Below are positions 51,401 to 63,400 of a stretch of 64,000 nucleotides of DNA, piece after piece. Position 1 is the stretch's first letter, and each line of letters begins with the position of its first letter. The stretch comes from Tanytarsus gracilentus. Lineage: Eukaryota > Arthropoda > Insecta > Diptera > Chironomidae. The position numbers and the translations under genes are program-made. The DNA is taken from contig JAXRKN010000045.1 of assembly GCA_038502055.1 (NCBI GenBank), positions 8,173,501 through 8,237,500 of the forward strand, read 5' to 3'. Under the pieces are notes generated by a model, which did no database searches, was not told the origin of the DNA, and saw only the letters and a program-made list of their open reading frames with translations.

Positions 51401-54400
51401 TCTGCATTATGTCATAAGCTCTTACGTTATCAGCGCCTTTTCGCTATATTTATGTCAAATATGAGAGCGACATTATGAGATTTTCCAATAAATATACTTT
51501 TTTTTATATAGTGAAGACCTTTAAGCTACAGCAAGAACTTTGAAATACTCGAAGAGAAAAGCTTTCTCCAGGCAATGATGAAAATGAAATCATAAACCCA
51601 CTTAAATCGACATTATATTTCGATATCAGAACTATAACACATTGAGGAGAAGGTTTATGAGGGTTGTATTGAGTTTTGCTCTCATTTCTTCGATGGCCAT
51701 TTCATGGAGTTCCTAAGTTGTGTTTGTTTTATATTTTTTTTGGGTCGAATGGCATCATAACGGATGAAAAATATTTTCAAAGTTTTTTTTTGCGTGGGTT
51801 TTAAAATCATCAGAAACTTTTCTTTTCCCATCAGAAACGGCTCAATGTCATTTCGAGCTGAAAAAGCTTTTTAAAAGCACATTAAATAATTCTTACAATA
51901 ATTTTTATTCTGACACCTGCGTGAAAATGTAAGTGCTTTTAATTTTTGTCACTCTCAACTTATGTCAACATTTTATCAAGTGCTCTTCTCTTCTTCCCAC
52001 ATGTGAGAACATGCTTTCGATGTAACACCATCTCATTACTCATTCTTGGTACGAGAGAAAAATTTAAGCCTCTCAACTTTCACTAGCTCACCATATGAGA
52101 GAGGAATTATGCATTAAAATGTCACTTGAGTGCCTTCTTGTTCTAGCTCATCAGAAAATGTCATATTTGTTGAAAAAAATTAACTTTCATGTTGAAAAAT
52201 GATTGATAGAAAATGTGAAGATCTTAAGGTCACCCAAGCAGATGATTACAAAACTTTTATGTGATTTTTTAAATTAACTAAATTTATAAATTTACTTTTT
52301 TTCAGGTGCTAAGAAGTGACGAACACTCAACACTAACGGTGGACGGCGTTTCGTCGAGTAAAATTTCACGAGGCAAAGAATTTCAATTCGGAAAATTCGC
52401 AACAAATTCTGATATATTTGTTGGTGGCATGCCGAACTGGTACAATGCAAAACTGGCGTTATTAGCTCTGCCGAGTGTAATTTTTGAACCGAGATTTCGC
52501 GGAAGCGTCAGAAATCTTGTTTATACTGATCAACCCGGAGTGTTACCGAGACGACAAGAAATGAGACAACCGCGTGATGTGAAAGTAAAAATACTTTTCT
52601 GACGAAATTTTTTAGATACATTTTTCTCAAAGCTTTAAAGCTTTTATAAACATTAATTTTGATACTAAAAGCTTTGAAGTTAGGAGCTGAAAATTTTAAA
52701 ACATTAAGCTGCAATTTAAAAATCTTAAAAGCTTCAATTTTAAAATCTTAAAAGCTTCAATTTTAAAATCCTAAAAGCTTCAGTTTAAAAATCTTAAATT
52801 TAAAAATCGTATAAACTTGAATTGAATATTCTTGAAAGCTTCAATTTAAAAACCTTAAAAAACAAATAAAATTTTCTAAATAATTAAATTTTCTGCATAT
52901 AGTGTGGAGACTCACCATGTGATCACACGGACATGCCTAAAGAAAAAGTGACCCGAGTAAGTAGAGCAGAATGTTTTTTTATGAAATATGATGATGAGGA
53001 TATTTTGTGTGACACGAGGATAAAAAATAATCCATACAAATTTTCACGACTCATGCCAATTTAGAATAAAAGTGAATACTAAGAAAAGCTCTCCAAAAAA
53101 TTTATATTCACTTGAATAATCAATTTTAAATAATATCAATGATATATCTCGGTCGTTTGGCACTGAAATTTAAAATTTACGATAAGATTCATGACCTCAT
53201 GCACTTACTGAATGGTTGCAGAAATAAATTTAACTTACGAGCCAAAATTTCATATACATACATACATCTGTATGGTCATGATGTTTAATTTTAGAACATC
53301 GTTAAACATAAATCATTGCTTTTCTCTCTCTTTCCCCTTAACTTTTCATCTATATACATTTTTCGGTGAATATAAAACATAATTAAAAAGCTTTTCTATA
53401 TCTTGCTGAGTCTTGTTTTCCTTCTCGCTCCGCTCCACGTGTATATATAAAGTCAGCTTTGGCAAAGAATCAAAGTGTATATTTATATATATATTTTCAA
53501 ACTTTCTCGTTCTTATCTAATTATACCACAAAAGCAGTGTGAAATTAAAAGTTTTTCAACCACTGCTCGAGAAATTTGCTCTCATGACTAAAAGATTTAA
53601 TTCATCTCTCTTTGAAAAAGCATCGAACCGCAAAAATAAAATATTAATCTTTAAATGAATGTTTTTGTTGGTTCTAATGAGCATCCTAATGATCTCGACT
53701 CGCACATATGTAAAATTTCTCACAAATAACGTCTTTAAAGAAAAGCCTTTAAAGCAATTTGCGTGACTAATATTTGGAAGGAGGTAAAGCAAAGAACTTT
53801 TTCAAGAAAATAAATTTTTATCCTCCTCCGCATTGTCATCATTACTGTGAGTATCTTTTTTGCCTCAATGCTGTGTGGGACACAAAGAATAAGAGGAAGA
53901 AATGAAACCATGTAAAGGAATTTTTACTCCCACTCACCATGTGCGTATAAAGTTTTCGGTTCTTGCGCAATATTTCCAATAGAAAATTGGCATTGGCATT
54001 AAAAATTAATAAAATGATTGAAATTCAGAATGAATTCAAAGTGGCAATAAAAAAAGTGTTCACACCATTCACAGTCATCACATGTTACAACTTTTTTTAT
54101 CGTGTGAATCGATTTTTTTTGTATTAAAATTTTTTTATCATGTAGGGCTTACGTACGAATGTAACAGATGCTTGTGAGAGACATGACCCATGTCAGCATG
54201 GCGGAATCTGTATATCAACCGACTCTGGGCCACTCTGCGAATGTCGCAACATGGAATTCGAGGGAACTTATTGTGAACGAGGTAAAAATAGAAAATTTAA
54301 TTTAAAGTTAATGGCAGCTCAACCCTTAATAAATTATCTCTAAACGCTTTTATATCGATGCATTGTCGACTCGAGCAATTTCCACCCATACAAGCATAAA

Positions 54401-57400
54401 ACCCTAAACTAAACATGATGCTATGTATATTGCAAGGGAAACAAACAACACTTTGATTGTGGTTTGCTGTCTCCGCAAAAAAATATTCAATTTTTTTTTA
54501 CTCCAAGGACTTTGTTCCCATTCTGAAAAATTTGAACATGCCAGAAAAAAAAATCTATAAAACATACTCGCCATTTGGAAGAAAAATTCTCATTTTAATA
54601 TCTCAATTTTATTCCATTTACCATAATTCTTTTTTCTTCTCTATTTCAATAACAACAAAAAAAATTCACAGATAAAGCACCGAGCGAGGCAACGTTTCGT
54701 GGCACGGAATTTCTATCGTACGATCTAGGACAAACGGGTGGTGAACCTATCGTGAGTGCACAAGATGCAATCTCCTTGTATTTTCGCACAAGACAACCGA
54801 ATGGATTGCTATTTTTCACCGGTAAGTGACAAAAAATAAATCAAAAAGCTTCAATTTAATTTACAGTTTAAATTGACACTCAAATTATTTTTTTTTAATT
54901 TCCAGGTCACGGAACTGACTATTTGAATCTAGCGATTCGCGATGGCGGTGTGTCACTGACAATGGGTCTCGCAAATGGAAAACAAGAAATGCACATAAAA
55001 CCAGCTCGCGTGCGCTTCGACGATCATCAATGGCATAAAGTGACAGTTCATCGACGTATTCAGGAAATTTCTTCCATCACGAGCTTCTGTCGGGTGAGTT
55101 TGAGAAACTAATTAAAATAATTTCACACTTTATTAATAAGAAAAAACTTTATGTCAACAGCTTGTGCTCGTTGTGGATGAAGTTTACACCGACCATTCAC
55201 ACATTGCGGGAAAGTTCACAATTCTTTCATCGTCGAAAGTTTATGTGGGCGGTTCCGTGAATCCGAGAGCTCTGCTCGGTGCGCGAGTTCACAATAACTT
55301 TGTCGGCTGCTTACGTAAGGTGGAATTTTCTGCCGACACATTGCGTTTGAATCTCATCGATCTTGCACGAACGGGCTCAAAGCTGATACAAGTGGTCGGA
55401 CGTGTGGATTATAACTGTCCATCTGGTGATCCTCAAGATCCAGTAACTTTTACGACACGTGATTCACATTTAATATTGCCGCCATGGGAAGTTGCGAAGC
55501 AGGGAGCGATAAGTTTTAAGTTTCGAACGAACGAACCGAATGGAATGATTATCTTGGCAACTGGCACAAGACCGCCCAGGGTGAGTTCGATTTTTGTACT
55601 TATACGAGTTCATTAAATGACTTTTTCTCTCTTCACTCTCTACTCGTCTCCTAATTATAGACTGACTTCTTTGCCGTTGAAATCCTAAATGGTCACATCT
55701 ACATTCACATTGATTTGGGATCGGGAGCAGCAAAGGTGAGGGCATCGAGAAAGCGTGTCGATGATGGAATCTGGCATGAATTGACTGTACGTCGGAATGG
55801 TCGAGAGGGAAAAGTTGGTGTAGATCAGCAGTGGAATGATTTTAAAGTGCCGGGTGATTCGACACAGCTGGAACTCGATAGTGCACTCTACATTGGCGGT
55901 ATTGGACCTGCTTATGCGAATGTTAATGTGCCGCCAGCATTGTGGACGGGCACATTAAGACAGGGCTATGTCGGATGTTTACGAGATCTCGTGTTGAGCG
56001 GAAAACCAGTCGATATTGCGGCATATGCACGTCAACAGGACACAGCAGCTGTCAAGCCATCGTGTCACGTTCAAACAGTTCAATGTACTCCTAATCCCTG
56101 TCACAATGGTGGCTCATGCTCCGAAGGATGGAATCGACCGCTTTGTGACTGCTCATCAACAATGTACACGGGACCGACATGCGGACGTGAATCAGCGACG
56201 CTCGCCTTCAATGGCTCACAACATTTGACTGTATGGACAAATGGCTTCGGTAATCAAGGAGTTCGAACTCAAACGGAAGAACTTGTGATTAGATTTAAAA
56301 CATCGCGACCGACTGGTCTTTTGTTGCTGACAAGTGCTGACACTAATTCACCTGATCGTCTCGAAATTGCACTCGTTGCTGGTCGAGTGAGAGCCAGCGT
56401 TCGATTGGGTGACCGTGAAAAGGTAATTTTAAAAATATCCCAAGTGCGGACACAAAAAAATCTTCTTTTTAATCTCTTTCGCAGAACTTGTTAGCAGGTC
56501 AAGGTGTATTAAATGACAATAACTGGCATACGGTGAGATTTTCACGTAGAGCATCCAATTTGCGTCTACAAGTGGACGGGGCTACCCCCGTGCGTGGTAT
56601 GTTATGTATGTATCATCACCGCACATATTTTTTGCCCTTTATGTGTCCATGAACGTTCGTTTTTACGTGCAACGACAACGAGTTAAGAACAGAAGTGCTT
56701 TTATTTCAAAAAAAACTGTCTCTTCTCTCTCTAAAAGTTTGCTCTTCTCACATTGTCCTCATATAATATAAAGACTATAAAAAATTGCATTGTAAGCTCG
56801 CTGAAATGAAATGTAGCGAGAACAAAACATTTTCAGTTTGCTCCCTTTCGTGAACATGTATAAAAGAGAGAGAAACTAGACATGCGAGAAAAAGACAAGA
56901 TATAGTTCGCAAGATGGAAACACGAAATGTGAGAAAAAAAATCGATAAAACTGCACATCGACCGTGTTGTGCATCTGATATACCTTCAGTTGCCGTCTTT
57001 AACGACCATTTAAAAATCTTCCAATTTTTTCTCTCTTTTTTTGAAGAAAATCTTTTCTATTTTTAAGATGAAAGATAAAGTCATGAAGAAAAGACTTGAG
57101 CGAGATTATCAAGACATGAATTGCTTCAAGCGTTTTATTTTCTTATCTAAAAAACATCGAACAACATGATTAGTCAACATTAGTGAAATGACAGTACAGA
57201 GAAATTTTTTGTTTGTTTTTTGGTTGCGATGATACTCATTTGTTATCACTACACACCACCACAAAATATCAACCACAAATTGCAATATGTTACACGTATG
57301 TGTCCGCCAGCTAACGTTTTTATTCAAAAAGTTTCGATATATTTTCGCATCTTTCGTATTTAACGAATACTTTCGATTCGTTAAGTTTTCATATTCTCTT

Positions 57401-60400
57401 TCATTTCATTTAAGACCGCGTAGAGGAAAGATCAAATGTAAAATATTTATCATTTATTGTACATTTTGTTATCATTTATTTATTTCAGTTCGAAATAAAT
57501 CATCACGTTAGTTCTCCGGATTTATTTCATTTGGATACGCGATCTTACATCATTTATTTCGAAATTTTTATCGAAATTTCGCGAGTTTAACTTTTTCCCA
57601 GCGAAAAAGAAGAGTTTTTTCCCCAAGTCCCGGCGGCTAAGGAATAAGTTCCAGCATTCTACGATAATTATCCGAGTTCAAGGAAGAAACATTTTTTCAT
57701 TTTTACGAAATTCGAGCACACTTTTTTTTCCCAGCGAAAAAAAGATTTTCAAAGTCGCCCGGGTGATAAGGAAAGGACTTCGTAGGATTCGAAATTCAGA
57801 AGCCAGTAAGCAATGGAATCTGAAAATTCTTTAAGCTAAGGCCTCGAGAGGCAATCGATTTGCAAAAAAGAATGTTCCGCCCAGCCAATGTCGTACATAA
57901 TCGAATACATGCAAGGCAAATGTTCCCTGCAAGAATCGAGTCCATCTTCAGTGTGCTGAAATCGTATATTCTCACGCTATCTTCCTCGTCGATTTTATTT
58001 GCGCGTCATGCATAGCGGCTGACGTCACGGGGGGACTCGGAAGAAAAATGGAGGCTGCTAACCTCCATGCCACGAGCACTATGAAGTTTGTCATGAATTT
58101 AGCAACGAGCCAAAATGACAACGAGTTTCCAGAGACGGTTGCTGAGATTGAGGAACCATCGATCCAATTTCAATCCAATTGTCGTGAATTCCTAGATGCA
58201 CTACCTCCCGAGCGAGTGAGTGATAAGATAGTGGAATTTCGAGACAACGACGACGACAATTTGTGTACGACTAAAGTCTTGGAGATCCTTTGGAAACCAT
58301 CAACAGACACGCTTATTTTTAAGCTTAATGACGACGCTCTTTTGAAAAAGTGCAAAGAGGGCTACGTTCCATATCGCAAGGAAGTTTTAAGTTCGGTGAA
58401 GAAATTCCAAATATGGTTTCATGGACCAGCGTTTCTCTATCAACCGAAAGAACTTGGGCCAGCACAGCCAACAGATTTGCATGAACCCAGCGTGAATGCA
58501 AATTTAATAAAAGTTAGTCAAGGAATCGCTTTAGAGCATGTTATGCTAACTAAGCCATTAGGTCTGATCAACCCATGGCAAGTTGGGATCCTTGAAGGTG
58601 TCAGTGCTGGAATTAGAGCCAATTGGTTGAAGTTTACAAGAGTTGCACGACGAGGTGCACGAACACGTTTAGCGGAAAAGTTTCCATACGATACGAGATG
58701 TCCTCCAATTCTACCCATTTTGCCCGAAGTTTCGGATACGATAATCCGACACGAACACGAATCACATGGCCATGTGGAAGATAATGCAATTATGGGTGCG
58801 GTGAGGGCAAATGTATGGATTGTCAGTCTTCGAAAGGCTGTCAGACGTTGCCGCCGTAGATGCTTACACTGCATAGAACAAAGAACGAAATCGAAAGTTC
58901 CAGCGAGAGCTCCACTTCCTGATCGACAGGATTCGAAGGAACTACCGTTCTTTTACACGGTGTGTGACTGTTTCGTACCAATCGAAAGTTATGTTGGTCA
59001 GTCACACCACAAGAAGTCAGTGTGGGTTATAATAGTTACGTGTTTAATATATCGCTGGACCAGTTTAGAAGTTGGATCTAAGAGTAGAGTCCAGAAAGAT
59101 TCCCAGCTTCCCATGTAGAGTCGAGAAAGATGGAAGGAGCGGACTGCCTTAGGTTTATCGCCGTTGATGCACAAGGCGAGAGGGGACGATGTGTCCGCCA
59201 GCTAACGTTTTTATTCAAAAAGTTTCGATATATTTTCGCATCTTTCGTATTTAACGAATACTTTCGATTCGTTAAGTTTTCATATTCTCTTTCATTTCAT
59301 TTAAGACCGCGTAGAGGAAAGATCAAATGTAAAATATTTATCATTTATTGTACATTTTGTTATCATTTATTTATTTCAGTTCGAAATAAATCATCACGTT
59401 AGTTCTCCGGATTTATTTCATTTGGATACGCGATCTTACACACGTACATTAAACTATGATCCTCGTGATTCGTGATGTTAATCTTTCCATTATTTTATCT
59501 CCCTTAATGGCGTTTTTTTCGAAGTGCTAAATTGGCGCATTATCTGGTTTATAATTTTTATTAGTTTGTAATTAATTTTTTTCCACGTATGGACATGGAA
59601 AAAATTAAAATTTTAGAGAGGAATTTAAGTAAAAAATAAAAAAATTTCAAATTTTTAATGAAGTATTTTTTATGTCCATGCGTGGAAAAAAAACATTTTT
59701 TGGATAAATTTTTAATGAACAAAATTTTGAATAGTTTTAAAGTTTTTATTTTGTAAAAAAAACACGTTTTACACTCAAATCAAGATGACATCAAGCAATG
59801 TTACTTTGCATTTTGAAAATATTGTTGTTAATACAGTTTTTGCATTTTACATATTTATCAACTTCCCATTTTCTCTTCTGTATGATTGATTATTTAAAAT
59901 CACTTCATGCTGTTAATTTTCATTTTCCGTGTCATTTAATTTGTTAAAAAAGAATTGGTTGAGACATAAACTAAATTATTGATTATCGATTTTAAGTTTG
60001 GCTTGTATCCTCTTCTGTCTTTACGAATTAACAATGACATTTAATTGATTGAGTTGGAGAATTTAGAAGTTTATTTTTTGAAAATTTAAACGGTTTTTAA
60101 AAGCTTAAATTTTTGCAAGAGTTTTACGTTAAAAATTTAAAGAGAGTTAAAAAGTTGTTTTGGCATGTTGAAATGCTTTAATTTGAATTTTAGATTTTCA
60201 TCTCTTAAAAAATTTACAAATCCCGAAGATTTTAAATTATTCAAACATTTAAACCATCCTGAATTGATTTATTTCTTCAAATATATTTCTCTGGTATTTT
60301 TTAACCAACCAAACTGATTTATGTAACAATATCACGAAACAAAAAAATCTCGAAATTTATTTTCACCATCAACCATTTGAGAGATTTAAATTCTTTAATT

Positions 60401-63400
60401 TGAACAATTTTTAAAAACTACTTAAAAATTTAATTCAACAAAAAATACACACGAAAAACCATTACAGAACTTGACTGAATTCCATTGAGTCACTTTACAG
60501 TGTCAAGTTGGCATTTACAATTAAAAACAAAGCGATTAAGACAAAAATGTTATTTATTTTCATTTCTCAAGAAAAAAATATGAAATGACGGCATAACCTG
60601 AGTAATTAATTGTTTTTTACACAATATTCGATTGTGAAAAAAAAGATTCAATTCTATGATTTGTAGCGCGAGGCAATTAAAAGGAAATTTCAGTTCGAAA
60701 AGATGTTAATTCGTTTTTCAATTTACGCTAATTCGAAAATGTGTAAGTGATTATTTTCATTTCAAGAAGTAAAAAAATATTTAAAGGACATTAGCGCGAA
60801 CGTCAGGGCATTTTTCTTTAATGCACCAAAATATTTCTTATGATTTTTTTGTAAATTTTTATTTTAACCGCTTACGTTTTTAAGTTTTTTAATTTTACTT
60901 AAAAAATAAAATTAAGAAAGAATAGAAAACCTTTTATGAGTTGTAGTAAAAATATTTTACATTTTTTAAGATGATATTAAATTTTAAAAAAATTATCTTA
61001 AGAAACGTAAAAATTTTAATCAGACAATTAGGAAAAAATTAGATAAACCTTGATATAAATATCCATTATAAAAATGTGTTAGAAAAATATTTCCCCCGTA
61101 AGCGCACAAAAATCCTTCTCCTTTTTTATTCTCTATCCATTTTTACTCTTCCGTAACTAAAAATAAAAATATTTGCATGTCAAGCAAGCAATGAGTAACA
61201 AAAATTGATGTACCGAATTTTTTATAACATTTTCAAAAAAATATTAACTGCAACTGGCAGCTCAGACGCTTTCACGTAGAATATATGCCTATCTTACAAT
61301 CGCACAATATATCAAATTTTTAAAGCTTAGCAACATAACAAGCACTAAATTCGTGTGTACATATCAAACGTCTACAACATATGTGAATGTAGTCTTCTTT
61401 TTCTTATATTCTTGCTCTCTTTTAAAATGTGATTTTTCACACAGCAAAAAAATCTTTGAGATAATTTTATAAATCTTTTTTAATAATCTCTTCTAATCAA
61501 CTTGAGGACTTTGATAATCTTTTTATTTATTTCTCTCTGTAATTATTTTGCCTTTCATTAAAATTAATTTTTAATATTGAACATTTTTGGTAAATTTAGA
61601 AATTTTCTCATTTAACCTTCGATAACAAAAAAATTATTGTGAAAACATAAAATTCTTCCTTCTCCAAAAAAAAGTTGAAATGTAACCAAAAGCAGCAAAA
61701 CACACTTTGAAAGTAAGCTGTCACTCAAACTTTTTCAACTAATCAATTTAACCCCGTTAGGCGAGTTCATACGTTCAAGTTTTTTTATGCTCCACATTTC
61801 TCACCCTTCGCTGAACTTCAACTCCTCCTTCTCACTCAGTTCACAATAACAAAAAAATAAAGAAACTTTTAAGATGTATATGCATAAGGATTGTGGAGGG
61901 TTTAAGGGAGGATTGCTTCAGAATTTTTTGTGATTTTCTTTTGAATTCGAAATGAGCTTTACGTGGAATGATGAAATTTAAAACATTTATTTTTCATGAA
62001 ATGGGATGCGAAAGGTAGACTTGGTCTACGAATTAATCTTTTATTGCTTTAATTTATTTATGAAAGTTTTGAATCTCTAAAAGTTTTATTTAAGAGAAAT
62101 TGCTTAATAAAATTAAGCTAAAATTTATTTAAAATCCCACTTGGCTTCGCATACTCAAATTGATTATTTTTAAATCAAAAAACTCTCTAATGTGAATTCC
62201 TCTGCATCATGTTAATAAAATTCAAGATGTCACCGTTCATTTCCTCGTTTAAAGTTGGGCAATTTTTAGTAGATTAGCATATTTAAGTGTCAACGACTTC
62301 TGCGAAAAGGAATTTCAAATAAAAAATGTTCAATAAGGAAGAAAAAATTCCAATAAAGTCTTTCACATTTTATATGTGAATGCAAATATTTTTCCCATAC
62401 ATAAAGTTGCTGTGAAGTCGTTCAATCACTCACACATGCTATATGGAAATGAAACATTTTTCGCAAAGCCAGCGCCTCTAGCGACAATTCATTTTTCCTT
62501 TTTTTGTCACCTTTACGGGGAAAAAATTGCTCTCTTATTTTCTGATATTGTCTGACTCTCGATAAGGATGCAATGGAGGAATGAAAAATTTTCAATTGTC
62601 TTCTTCTATATCGTGCGTGACAATGGCCTTCTAGAGATATAGATAGAAAACGACTTAAAGTCAATAAAGTTTTTCTTCTTGTCCCTTTTTTCTTTTGGTT
62701 CTAAAGCACACACATTTCACAGCATTGCACACATAACTATCATTTAACGAAGCTTTTCCCATTCCTTTCTATATGAAAGTTTATTTCACTGCTTCATGCT
62801 GTTGATATGCTTTTATTGTGTATATATAATGTCTATCTAGAAAAAAATACGTAGCTCACTTTCGTTTCCCTTTTCTTTTTTGCTCTCATTTAATACACAA
62901 ACGATGCATGAAGGCCAAAATATTTGTTCTCTTTCAATCTTTTCAGCCAGTGAATGACGTGTTTTCTCCCTGAATGCTATAAATATATAAAAAGAAACTT
63001 TCTGAAGAAAAAAGAAGTCAACTGTTTTTTTTCTTCATATAAGCGGAAATTTTCACATTTTTCGAGTCTCTCTTTCCAGCAATCAATCGTTATATTTGTG
63101 TATAAAGTTTAATGAGAAAATTTCACAAGAGCACGAACATCGATGCTCTAAAGGGAGATGGGTTTGATTCCAATAAACACGTTCATACAGTGAAGTACAT
63201 GATCGTGTACAATTTCTAAACTTTTGAACTTTACGAAGCTAATTAAAATCAAGGGTGGAACAGTTGAATGTTGACTACTAAGATTATGTAAAAATTATTT
63301 AAATTTTTAAATTTTTTTACTAACCTTAAAGTGATGGCTATGATTTTTTTATGTTAAACTCTATCACAAAAGTTTGGCTCGCATAAAAGATTGAGAGAAA

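Larger units (their letters stand above)
57299..59440 (+). mobile_element. Internally deleted BEL/Pao LTR retrotransposon
   Basis: A 2142 bp element with 251 bp direct LTRs (57299-57549 and 59190-59440) that look identical by eye, begin TGTG and end ACA. The flanking repeat CACGTA occurs at 57293-57298 and 59441-59446, a target-site duplication of 5-6 bp. A purine-rich stretch (AAGGCGAGAGGGGACGA, 59173-59189) abuts the 3' LTR like a polypurine tract. The 1.6 kb interior keeps only a fused fragment of pol; gag, protease, most of reverse transcriptase, RNase H and most of integrase are missing. No convincing tRNA primer site was seen after the 5' LTR. It is non-autonomous and would need a full-length relative to move. 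It lies in the sense direction of neurexin. Confidence 0.9.

Noticed and set aside
57287..57511. Open frame across the 5' LTR, repeated at 59130-59402
   Set aside because: It is LTR sequence translated by chance; both copies are the same because the LTRs are the same.
58518..58874. 118-codon minus-strand frame
   Set aside because: Antisense shadow of the pol remnant.
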